51,974 nucleotides of DNA from Bacteroidales bacterium (GTDB lineage: Bacteria; Bacteroidota; Bacteroidia; Bacteroidales; P3): the NCBI GenBank assembly GCA_031262295.1, contig JAISIA010000034.1, positions 1 through 51,974 of the forward strand. The letters are read 5' to 3'. The notes under the pieces are model-generated. The model searched no databases. It was not told the DNA's origin and saw nothing but the letters and a program-made list of their open reading frames with translations. The number at the start of each line of letters is the position of its first letter. Position 1 is the stretch's first letter. Positions 1-7,191 of the stretch are shown here, in pieces. The position numbers were made by a program, and so were the translations under genes.

Positions 1-10
1 TAAAATATAT

Positions 11-18
11 TATATTTG
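11..18 (+). promoter_or_regulatory. Putative -7 promoter box for the Cys-rich gene
   Basis: TATATTTG fits the Bacteroidota -7 consensus TAnnTTTG. It lies about 115 bases before the start codon at 133, so the leader would be long. The -33 region is at or beyond the window edge and cannot be judged. Confidence 0.4.
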
Positions 19-132
19 CAAATTGTAGATAACACATTTTTTAATGTTTTTATTCTTTTTATACAATAATATCATTAGAAAATATGTTATCCTACTTAGT
101 TAATAATTAATAATAATTAAAGAAGATTACTC

Positions 133-459
133 ATGAAAAAATTAATTCTATTGGTTTTTGCCTTTATGTTGGTTGCAACAACAGCAACTTATGCACAAGA
201 ACCTCAAAAAAAGGAAGTGAAAAAAGAATGCTGCAAGGATAAAAAAGCAGATAAGAAGGCTTGTTGCAAAGATGGAGATAAGGCAATGGCAGATAAGAAG
301 GCTTGTTGCAAGGATGCAAAGAAATGTGACAAGAAAGCCTGCTGCAAAGATGGCGATAAAGCAAAAGCAGAAAACAAGGCTTGTTGCAAAGATAAAAAAG
401 CAACAAATGCAAAACAATGTAATAAAGAATGTAAAAAAGACGCAACAAAAAAAGCGTAG
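133..459 (+). CDS. Secreted Cys/Lys-rich repeat protein (CCKD repeats), function unknown
   Basis: 108 residues. An N-terminal signal peptide (about residues 1-21, ending TYAQ) precedes a mature part made almost entirely of charged, Cys-rich repeats. The motif CCKD occurs five times, mostly within KKACCKDGDKA-like units of 11-20 residues. The protein has 13 Cys, 33 Lys and no aromatic residue in the mature part. I recognise no family. Paired cysteines in a soluble exported protein suggest metal binding or a redox role; that is inference. It sits just upstream of an ECF sigma factor operon ending in a CnrX/Spy-like protein and is separated from it by a probable terminator, so it could be a target or companion of that system. 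The DNA also repeats, so copy number may vary between strains. ORFs on the opposite strand here are low-complexity shadows. Confidence 0.8.
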   Translation: MKKLILLVFAFMLVATTATYAQEPQKKEVKKECCKDKKADKKACCKDGDKAMADKKACCKDAKKCDKKACCKDGDKAKAENKACCKDKKATNAKQCNKECKKDATKKA

Positions 460-485
460 TGTTTATTTAACATTGTATAGATGAT

Positions 486-526
486 AAAGCAGGAGTTTTT
501 CTTATATAACTTCTGCTTTGTTTTTG
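486..526 (+). terminator. Intrinsic terminator between the Cys-rich gene and the sigma factor
   Basis: AAAGCAGGAGTT pairs with AACTTCTGCTTT (one mismatch in a 12-bp stem) across a 10-base loop, followed by GTTTTTG. It ends 8 bases before the sigma factor start. I see no clear promoter after it, so read-through may supply the sigma operon. Confidence 0.65.
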
Positions 527-533
527 TTAGGAT

Positions 534-1088
534 ATGACAGATATTGAATTGGCAAAGAAAATAGAGGATAAGGATCCTGAGGCATTTAGGTTATTCTTTG
601 AGGAAAATAAACTAAAAATAGCCAATTTATGCTATGGTATGGTGCATAATAGGGATGTAGCAGAGGATTTGGTTCAAGATATTTTTGTGGAAGTCTATTG
701 TTCAATAAAATATTTTAAAGGCAAAAGCAAGCTCTCTACTTGGCTATATCGCATTGCACTAAATAAGACCATAAGTTATTTAAGAAAAGAAAAGGTAAGG
801 AGTTTTTTAACTCCCCTAAGCAATGTAAAAACAGGTATTGCTTCAAATGAAAGACAAGATTTGTCAATTGAAGAAGAAGAAAAAATAGATTTACTACATA
901 AGATTATAGATACTCTTTCGTCTAAACAAAAACAGGCAATAACATTATTTATATATGATGAGTTGCCTCAAAAGGAAATTGCAGAGATAATGAATTGTTC
1001 TGTTGCTTCTGTTGAGGTTTTGATTCATAGAGCTAAAAAAACAATAAAGAAAAAAGCAGAAAAAATATATGGAAACACTATTGAATAA
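534..1088 (+). CDS. RNA polymerase sigma factor, ECF (sigma-70) family
   Basis: 184 residues, the usual ECF length. Region 2 spans about residues 12-85 and includes the DVAEDLVQDIF core-binding stretch (41-51) and the STWLYRIALNKTISYLRK DNA-melting/-10 helix (68-85). Region 4 spans about residues 125-175, with the helix-turn-helix PQKEIAEIMNCSVASVEVLIHRAKK. There is no extra C-terminal domain. The next gene overlaps its end by 20 bases and encodes a single-pass membrane protein in the anti-sigma position, followed by a periplasmic Spy/CnrX-like protein. This order resembles envelope-stress or metal-responsive sigma systems such as CnrYXH. Sigma identity is secure; the signal is inferred from context. 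Confidence 0.93.
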   Translation: MTDIELAKKIEDKDPEAFRLFFEENKLKIANLCYGMVHNRDVAEDLVQDIFVEVYCSIKYFKGKSKLSTWLYRIALNKTISYLRKEKVRSFLTPLSNVKTGIASNERQDLSIEEEEKIDLLHKIIDTLSSKQKQAITLFIYDELPQKEIAEIMNCSVASVEVLIHRAKKTIKKKAEKIYGNTIE

Positions 1089-1380
1089 GGATAGGATAAA
1101 GGAAGTTAACCCTTATATGTTTGAAAAGATTCTTTCAAAAATAGAAGATAATAAGAGGGTTTCTATGCCTTTGTGGGTGAAAATAACATTAAAGACCTCT
1201 ATTGGCTTATCTTTCCTATTGATGATTTTTAATTTATACACATTCCTTATCTATCCCAATAGGGAAAATATAAATAAGGAATTAGAACAAGAGATTGTAT
1301 ATAACAAAACCATAGAAGAAAATAGCATAGATGCTCTTTCAAGTCTATATCCTGTTGAATTTTTAAAGCAGACTAAATAA
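1069..1380 (+). CDS. Small single-pass membrane protein, probable anti-sigma factor
   Basis: 103 residues. A cytoplasmic N-terminus with NPYMFEKILSKIED (about 15-28) is followed by one transmembrane helix (about 38-61) and a short acidic outer tail. Bacteroidota anti-sigma proteins often begin with a similar NPY/F...(L/I)..I segment, but this protein is shorter than a classical ZAS-domain anti-sigma and has no HxxxCxxC motif. Translational coupling is likely on both sides: the start overlaps the sigma gene by 20 bases, and the TAA stop overlaps the next ATG as TAATG. The role rests on position and topology, not on a recognised domain. Confidence 0.7.
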   Translation: METLLNKDRIKEVNPYMFEKILSKIEDNKRVSMPLWVKITLKTSIGLSFLLMIFNLYTFLIYPNRENINKELEQEIVYNKTIEENSIDALSSLYPVEFLKQTK

Positions 1381-1910
1381 TGAAAAAACCATATTTTATA
1401 ACAATAGTTGTTATAATAGCAATAATGCTAAGCATAAATATTAGTTTCCTTATATACTATCAGCAAAAGCTGGATAAGGATATAAGAACTTCTTTGGAGG
1501 ATCAGAAGATTTATCATAGAGAAAGAGATGAAAAAAAATATGATATTGCAAATTTGTTATCCTTAGATGAAGATCAAAAAGCAGAATATGAATATATAGT
1601 TAAGCAACACAATAAGATTGCATCCCGAGCAATAGATTCCCTTCACACAAACCAAAAGATTCTTATGTCTTTATTGAGAAACGATTCAAAGGATGAGGGA
1701 AAAAATGAATATATAGAAAATCAAATCATCCTATTTCAAAGAATACTTTTAAATGAACATTCAGATCTATACAAGGAAGTAAAAAAGATAATCCGCCCTG
1801 AACAAATGAAACTATTCAATTCTGTTTTTGAAGATATATTTGTTTGCAAACCCTCTTGCGAGCACGACAATGATGCTTGTGCAAGCCATAAGTCGGCAAC
1901 CGACCTTTAA
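1380..1910 (+). CDS. Periplasmic heavy-metal-sensor-like protein (Spy/CpxP/CnrX type)
   Basis: 176 residues. An N-terminal membrane anchor (about 5-27) precedes a helical periplasmic domain. Two stretches resemble the LTxxQ signature of the Spy/CpxP/CnrX fold: LSLDEDQKAEYEYI (about 61-74) and IRPEQMKLFN. The tail holds C156, C160, H162, C167 and H170, a plausible metal site. In CnrYXH systems the CnrX protein senses metal and releases the sigma factor; the adjoining sigma and membrane-protein genes support a similar role here. The last five residues (SATDL) and the stop codon are encoded by the dispersed hairpin element beginning at 1892, so the native C-terminus may have been altered. The out-of-frame TAA just before the hairpin hints at an older or frameshifted end. 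Confidence 0.72.
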   Translation: MKKPYFITIVVIIAIMLSINISFLIYYQQKLDKDIRTSLEDQKIYHRERDEKKYDIANLLSLDEDQKAEYEYIVKQHNKIASRAIDSLHTNQKILMSLLRNDSKDEGKNEYIENQIILFQRILLNEHSDLYKEVKKIIRPEQMKLFNSVFEDIFVCKPSCEHDNDACASHKSATDL

Positions 1911-1938
1911 TTTTCCTAACGGAAGGCTGGTTTTATAT
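1892..1938 (+). repeat. Dispersed hairpin element, copy 1
   Basis: The perfect palindrome GTCGGCAACCGAC (5-bp stem, CAA loop) is followed by CTTTAATTTTCCTAACGGAAG and GCTGGTT. The element supplies the last codons and stop of the preceding gene. Its TTCC-TAAC-GGAA part can form a second small hairpin. Confidence 0.85.
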
Positions 1939-1961
1939 TTATAAGTTTATAATTCAACAAA

Positions 1962-2072
1962 AATAAATCTTCGTTTCATAAAATTAAAACAAGGTTTTAG
2001 AAAAATAAATCTTCGTTTTAATAAATTATTTCTTCGTTTTAGAAAATTAAAACGAAGTTTTAGAAAAATAAA
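1962..2072. repeat. AT-rich palindromic array, copy 1
   Basis: Alternating CTTCGTTTT and AAAACGAAG units are spaced by A/T-rich 11-mers, giving a period near 21 bp. A perfect inverted repeat with 10-bp arms lies at 2032-2057. The array fills the gap between two convergent genes and ends exactly at the stop codon of the minus-strand gene. Confidence 0.8.
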
Positions 2073-3269
2073 TTAAGCTCCTGCCTTATTAAAAGTATAA
2101 AGTCTAATTGTAGGGTTTAATTTAAGATACACTCCTAAGGAAAATTCCATATAGGGACTTTGATAGAAGGTTGGATAACCGGGAGAATATCTTGTATATT
2201 TAAAGTAATGATAGGTGTTTAGTTCAAATCCCACAGAAAAGTTTTCTTTCTGGCTTAACAAGTATTCCAAATGAAGGTGTAGCATTTTAAGTCTATCATA
2301 AGTCATGTTGGAATTTAAAGCAGAGAAGTTATTATAGTGTGGCGAACCTAATATTGAGATAAAGTTTTTGCTCATCCAATAGGATATATCAAAGTTAAAA
2401 TCATAGAAAGACAATCTTAGCTTGGAATACATCCCTTCTCCAGAGGAAAAAGGTGGTTTTTGTCCTGAATTTTTTAGATATTTAACCCAGTTGAATTCTA
2501 AATTTACTTCCTTAATTATTCCATCAAACTTATAGACTCCACCTAAACCTATTGCAAAATTTGAAAGAGTTTCAATATCATACTTAATTAAGGTGTCTAA
2601 TTCCCCGCCCTTATGGTTTAAAACCATTTGTATGGGAATGTAAATCTTTAATTTGTCATTCAAAAACTCTTTTTTCAATTGCGAAGATACTCCAAAAGAA
2701 AACACTTCTTGATGAGTGTCTGTTTTGAATATAAAACTCTGCCAATTAATCCAAATATCTGCAAAAAAATGTTTTGAATTAAAAAGCATTTGAACGCCTT
2801 GTTCCAAATCGGAACAAAGAACATGCTCAGGATTATACAAAGGAGCAATAAGTTTATGATTGTCTAAGGAATGCAAATTGCCAAAAACCAATTTAAAGTT
2901 ATCTTTTAATGAAAATTGTGCCCTAAAAAATGGCATAATATGAAAGCCTTTGTGATAGTTGTTTGCCTTCCACAAAGAAATATCGGAATATGAATAGCAG
3001 GGATATTGCTCTGAGCCAAAATAACGCAAAAGAGATAGTCCGCCTTCAAGGAAAATATTCTCATTTATCTTATATTGCAACTTGGGAATTATTCTAAATC
3101 CGGGCAAAGTGTAGCCCATTTGTCTATCATGTCTATATTCATTATTCTTAAAAAAGTTTAGATTATCCACTCTTAAATTAAGGTATGATAAACTATCTTG
3201 ACACTTTAATGTAAAAGGAAGAAACATTAAAGCAACTAACAATAATAGGCAGCATTTACTTGTGTGCAT
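2073..3269 (-). CDS. Outer-membrane beta-barrel protein, unknown family
   Basis: 398 residues from the chosen start. The signal peptide reads MHTSKCCLLLLVALMFLPF and is cleaved near LKCQ. The rest alternates aromatic and polar residues in short amphipathic strands with no soluble domain, typical of an outer-membrane barrel of perhaps 14-16 strands. An in-frame ATG at 3299 would add 10 residues, but it lies inside a -7 promoter box (3297-3304 on this strand), so the ATG at 3269 is preferred. The gene is divergent from the patatin gene and convergent with the sigma operon. I cannot name a family or substrate. Confidence 0.72.
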   Translation of the reverse strand: MHTSKCCLLLLVALMFLPFTLKCQDSLSYLNLRVDNLNFFKNNEYRHDRQMGYTLPGFRIIPKLQYKINENIFLEGGLSLLRYFGSEQYPCYSYSDISLWKANNYHKGFHIMPFFRAQFSLKDNFKLVFGNLHSLDNHKLIAPLYNPEHVLCSDLEQGVQMLFNSKHFFADIWINWQSFIFKTDTHQEVFSFGVSSQLKKEFLNDKLKIYIPIQMVLNHKGGELDTLIKYDIETLSNFAIGLGGVYKFDGIIKEVNLEFNWVKYLKNSGQKPPFSSGEGMYSKLRLSFYDFNFDISYWMSKNFISILGSPHYNNFSALNSNMTYDRLKMLHLHLEYLLSQKENFSVGFELNTYHYFKYTRYSPGYPTFYQSPYMEFSLGVYLKLNPTIRLYTFNKAGA

Positions 3270-3296
3270 CAAAACTAAAAAACAAAAAAAACGTTG

Positions 3297-3304
3297 CAAA
3301 TATA
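3297..3304 (-). promoter_or_regulatory. -7 promoter box of the outer-membrane barrel gene
   Basis: On the minus strand this reads TATATTTG (TAnnTTTG). Transcription would start near 3290, leaving a leader of about 20 bases before the ATG at 3269. It overlaps the alternative upstream start, which helps decide the start codon. Confidence 0.6.
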
Positions 3305-3348
3305 AGACATTTTTTTTAAGAGTTTAACTAAAAAAGAAAGTGTTTTTG

Positions 3349-3356
3349 TATCTTTG
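3349..3356 (+). promoter_or_regulatory. -7 promoter box of the patatin gene
   Basis: TATCTTTG followed by CC is a strong match to TAnnTTTG. It lies 57 bases before the ATG at 3413 and is divergent from the barrel-gene promoter. Confidence 0.62.
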
Positions 3357-3412
3357 CCACTTATAGCAATAAACCCATTTTATAATTAAAAAGAAATTCT
3401 TAAAAAAGATTA

Positions 3413-5734
3413 ATGCGTACTAAGAGAACAATTTTTTTCTGTTTTGCTCTATTTATTTTGATAAATACAACCTTTGCTCAAAAAAAGCAAAGCGTTGGAT
3501 TGGTCCTTAGCGGAGGAGGAGCAAGAGGCTTAGCTCACGTTGGGGCGATAAAGGCTTTGGAAGATAATAATATCCCCATTGATTATATTGCTGGAACTTC
3601 TGTTGGTGCTATTGTTGGAGCTTTATATGCAAGCGGATATTCAGTAGAAGATATGCACAAGCTTTTTCTTTTAGAACAATTTCAAATATGGCTTTCAGGA
3701 AAAGCAGATGATAGGTATGCATTCTATTATAAGATGTCTGACAAAAAGCCTCAAATTATTGCAATTCCTTTTAACACCAAAGAAAAGTTTCACGTTCAAC
3801 TTCCCTCTTCCATTGTTAATCCACTCCAAATGGACTTTGCCTTTATGGAAATCTTTGCTCCGGCTTCGGCTGCTGCTAAAAGTAATTTTGATAGTTTGAT
3901 GATACCTTTCTTTTGTGTTGCATCCGATATTGAAGAAAGAAAAGCTCTTATTATAAGAAATGGAGATTTAGGACAGGCAGTTAGAGCCTCTATGACAATA
4001 CCATTATATTTTGCTCCACAAATTATAAATGAAAAAATACTTTTTGATGGTGGAATGTATGATAACTTTCCTACAAAAGATATGATCAATATTTATCATC
4101 CTGATGTTTTAATTGGAGTAAAAATATCTGGGAATTATCCCCAAGCAAAGGAAGGAGATTTAATGTCATATATTCATAATTTTGTCACAAGAGAAACAGA
4201 TTACGACATATCTTCTCATCATGGAATACTAATTGAACCAGATGTAAAAGATATAGGCATATTAGAGTTTGACAAAATGGATGAAACTTTCCTTGTAGGC
4301 TATAATGCGACAATGGAAAAAATTAATGAGATAAAACAAATTGTAAAAGATAGTGTAGATAAAAAAGAGGTGGATGAAAAAAGAGAAAGATTCAACAGGG
4401 AAAAACCTCCTTTAAACATAACCGAACTTACACTCTCTGGTGTAAAAGGCAAACAAAAAGAGTATATATATAAGAGTTTAATAAAAAATAAAAAGGATAC
4501 AAATATATATAGCTCTCTAAGAAAAAACTATTTTTCTCTATATTTTGATAGGAATATAAAAACTATACATCCCCAAATAGAATATGACGAGGATAACAAA
4601 ACCTATTCATTAAATCTAAGAGTAAAAACGCAAGAAAATATAAAGGCTACAATAGCGGGTGTTCTTTCTTCCAATCCAATATCTCACCTATATATTGGAT
4701 TAGATTATAATTTACTTAGAAAACAAGCTTGGTTTTTCCAAACAAATGCCTACTTTGGCAGATATTATACTTCATTTATGGGAAGTATAAGAACAGATTA
4801 TCCAACTCAATTGCCTTTTTTCACAAAGATAGAATTTAATGCAAACCAATGGAACTACTATAGCTTAAAGGCAAAGTTCTTTGAATATTCTCCATTAAAC
4901 TATATAGTACAAAGAGAAAATAATGTAAGAGCCTCTATTGGTATTCCACTTAGAGTAAAAGATGAGATGATTTTTACTCTTGGCTATGCAAGGGCAAGTG
5001 ATGATTATTTCAATATAGATAACTCTACAATATACGATACAGCTGACAATACCACTTTCAAACATTTTGCTTTTGGGTTATCCAAGATATATTCAACGCT
5101 TGACGATTATCAATTTCCAACAACAGGACTTTATTCCAAGATTAACCTACAATATATAAATGGTAGGGAGAGGTTTTCTCCTGGAAACACATCTTTGATT
5201 GTTGATGACAAAGACCGCATTCATTCATGGCTACAATTTACTTTTAGGAATAAATTATTTTTTGATATAAATAAAAATCTTTCAATTGGGTGGCTAAGTG
5301 AATTATTCTACTCTTCGCAAAACCTATTTACCAACTATCGTTCTTCATTATTAAATGCAGGAGTCTTTACTCCAACTATGCAAACTCTCACTTCTTTTAT
5401 GCCAGAATATAGAAGTACTAAATATCTTGCAACAGGTGTAGAGAACGTATTTAAGATTGGTTTCTTCCAAATCAACGCTTCATTTAGATTAAATGGTTAT
5501 ATTTATATTCCAATAACGCAGATCACAACAATAGAAAACAACTTACCTATATATAAAGACAACTATTTTAACAAACTATATTTTATTTTAAGCAGCTCCT
5601 TAGTATTAAATACTCCCGTAGGACCTCTTAGTTTAATTGCAAGTTATCATCAAAGAGATGATAAATCAAATCCTTTTACAATATCAATAAACTTTGGATA
5701 TGTAATGTTTAATAATAGGAATATAGAACGTTAG
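3413..5734 (+). CDS. Patatin-like phospholipase fused to POTRA and outer-membrane barrel
   Basis: 773 residues with a signal peptide (1-22). The patatin domain (about 28-300) has the oxyanion loop GGGARG (34-39), the nucleophile motif GTSVG with Ser63, and the DGG motif with Asp212, so the Ser-Asp dyad is intact. A region with POTRA character follows (about 330-410, starting near NITELTLSGVKGKQKEYI). Then comes a C-terminal barrel of the BamA/Omp85 type (about 430-773) ending in a Phe/Tyr-rich strand. This is the order of PlpD-type (type Vd) secreted lipases and is common in Bacteroidota. Expected function: lipid acyl hydrolysis at the outer membrane, with the enzyme presented or released by its own barrel. 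Substrate unknown. lolD follows 39 bases after the stop. Confidence 0.9.
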   Translation: MRTKRTIFFCFALFILINTTFAQKKQSVGLVLSGGGARGLAHVGAIKALEDNNIPIDYIAGTSVGAIVGALYASGYSVEDMHKLFLLEQFQIWLSGKADDRYAFYYKMSDKKPQIIAIPFNTKEKFHVQLPSSIVNPLQMDFAFMEIFAPASAAAKSNFDSLMIPFFCVASDIEERKALIIRNGDLGQAVRASMTIPLYFAPQIINEKILFDGGMYDNFPTKDMINIYHPDVLIGVKISGNYPQAKEGDLMSYIHNFVTRETDYDISSHHGILIEPDVKDIGILEFDKMDETFLVGYNATMEKINEIKQIVKDSVDKKEVDEKRERFNREKPPLNITELTLSGVKGKQKEYIYKSLIKNKKDTNIYSSLRKNYFSLYFDRNIKTIHPQIEYDEDNKTYSLNLRVKTQENIKATIAGVLSSNPISHLYIGLDYNLLRKQAWFFQTNAYFGRYYTSFMGSIRTDYPTQLPFFTKIEFNANQWNYYSLKAKFFEYSPLNYIVQRENNVRASIGIPLRVKDEMIFTLGYARASDDYFNIDNSTIYDTADNTTFKHFAFGLSKIYSTLDDYQFPTTGLYSKINLQYINGRERFSPGNTSLIVDDKDRIHSWLQFTFRNKLFFDINKNLSIGWLSELFYSSQNLFTNYRSSLLNAGVFTPTMQTLTSFMPEYRSTKYLATGVENVFKIGFFQINASFRLNGYIYIPITQITTIENNLPIYKDNYFNKLYFILSSSLVLNTPVGPLSLIASYHQRDDKSNPFTISINFGYVMFNNRNIER

Positions 5735-5773
5735 AAAAAATAAAACAAAAATAATAATTCATAAGATAAAAAT

Positions 5774-6421
5774 ATGATAAGGGTTGAGAATGTATTTAAG
5801 TCATTTGAGAGATTACAAATATTAAAGGGCATAAATATGAGTGTTGCTCGTGGAGAAATTGTTTCTATTGTTGGAGCATCAGGAGCTGGGAAATCAACAC
5901 TACTACATATAATAGGGACATTAGACAAACCAAATAGCGGAAACGTTTTTATTGATGGGAAAAACACATCAACTATGACGGAAAACCAATTATCCGTTTT
6001 CAGGAACCAAAAGATAGGATTTGTTTTTCAATTTCACAATCTCCTATCTGAGTTTTCCGCATTAGAGAATGTTTGCATACCAGCATTGGTTTCAAAGAAA
6101 ACAAAGAAGCAAGCAATACTTTTAGCAGAAGAACTCTTTGATATATTACAGATAAAAGATAGAATGTTTCACAAACCTTCTGAACTTTCAGGAGGAGAAC
6201 AGCAAAGAGTTGCAGTAGCAAGAGCATTAATCAATCAGCCTTCTGTAATTTTAGCTGACGAACCCTCAGGAAATTTAGATAGTACTAATGCTAAGGAGCT
6301 GCATAACCTATTTTTTCAACTCAGAGAAAGGTATAACCAAACCTTTTTAATAGTAACACACAACGAAGAGTTGGCTCAAATGAGCGATAGAAAGCTTTTG
6401 ATTAAGGATGGTATAATTTAG
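5774..6421 (+). CDS. lolD: ABC transporter ATP-binding protein, LolD-like
   Basis: 215 residues, a single ABC ATPase domain. Walker A is GASGAGKST (34-42), the signature is LSGGEQQ (138-144), Walker B is VILADEP (158-164), and the switch His is H196 in IVTHNEE. The short length and the LDKPNSG...[15 protein letters not shown] region match the LolD/MacB subgroup, which powers lipoprotein release from the inner membrane or related transport. The permease partner (LolC/E) is not next to it; the following gene is rlmB, 30 bases on. Other single-domain exporters of the MacB class share these motifs, so the symbol is less sure than the family. Confidence 0.85.
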   Translation: MIRVENVFKSFERLQILKGINMSVARGEIVSIVGASGAGKSTLLHIIGTLDKPNSGNVFIDGKNTSTMTENQLSVFRNQKIGFVFQFHNLLSEFSALENVCIPALVSKKTKKQAILLAEELFDILQIKDRMFHKPSELSGGEQQRVAVARALINQPSVILADEPSGNLDSTNAKELHNLFFQLRERYNQTFLIVTHNEELAQMSDRKLLIKDGII

Positions 6422-6451
6422 GAATTAACATTTAAATATGTATATAAAGAT

Positions 6452-7189
6452 ATGAAAGAATCTCAATTAATATATGGAATAAGACCTGTATTGGAAGCAT
6501 TAAAACAGGATATAGAAATAGATAAGGTTTTTCTCCTTTCTTCTTTGCAAGGAAACTTAACAGGAGAATTGAAAACAGAACTAAAAAAGAAAAACATAAT
6601 TGTGCAACACGTCCCTATTGAAAAATTAGATAGGATGACAAAAAGCAATCATCAAGGAGTTGTTGCCCTTATGTCGGTTATTAAATATAGTAATTTCTTT
6701 GAAATTATTGACTCTTTACTCAACAAAGAAGAAGAAATCTTCATCCTAATGCTTGATCGCCTAACCGATGTTCGCAATTTTGGAGCAATTGCACGAACAG
6801 CTCTTTGTGCTGGTGTTAATGCTATTGTTATCCCTCAGCACAATTCAGCCCAAATTAATGAAGATGCAATTAAAACCTCAGCAGGAGCCTTATTAAATAT
6901 TCCTATTTGTAAGGAAGGAAACTTAAAAACAGCCATAAACTATGCAAAACAAATGGGAATAAAAGTATATGCTGCAACAGAAAAAGACAGCAAATTATAC
7001 ACTAAATCCTCTTTTAAGGGAAATACAATGATTGTTTTAGGTTCAGAAGAAAGTGGAATAGCTACTGATATAATAAGACTTTGCGATGAAAAAATAGGGA
7101 TACCATTAAAAGGAAACATAGAATCCTTGAATGTATCTGTTGCAGCAGGAATAATAATGTATGAAGTTGTTAGGCAAAGAACAAATTAA
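6452..7189 (+). CDS. rlmB: 23S rRNA (guanosine-2'-O)-methyltransferase RlmB, SpoU/TrmH family
   Basis: 245 residues. The N-terminal substrate-binding domain starts with the typical YGIRPVLEAL and includes KSNHQGVVALM (about 66-76). The C-terminal SPOUT domain carries the three family motifs: LDRLTDVRNFGAIARTA, then VLGSEESGI, then IPLKGNIESLNVSVAAGI, which form the trefoil-knot SAM site. The expected reaction is 2'-O-methylation of G2251 of 23S rRNA. The gene sits between lolD and an Ig-like lipoprotein gene, with only two bases to the latter, so these are probably co-transcribed. Confidence 0.92.
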   Translation: MKESQLIYGIRPVLEALKQDIEIDKVFLLSSLQGNLTGELKTELKKKNIIVQHVPIEKLDRMTKSNHQGVVALMSVIKYSNFFEIIDSLLNKEEEIFILMLDRLTDVRNFGAIARTALCAGVNAIVIPQHNSAQINEDAIKTSAGALLNIPICKEGNLKTAINYAKQMGIKVYAATEKDSKLYTKSSFKGNTMIVLGSEESGIATDIIRLCDEKIGIPLKGNIESLNVSVAAGIIMYEVVRQRTN

Positions 7190-7191
7190 AT

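Noticed and set aside
148..473. Several minus-strand and alternate-frame ORFs over the CCKD gene
   Set aside because: They are low-complexity shadows of a repetitive coding sequence.
3270..3299. Upstream ATG for the outer-membrane barrel gene
   Set aside because: It overlaps the -7 box at 3297-3304, so it would not be in the transcript.
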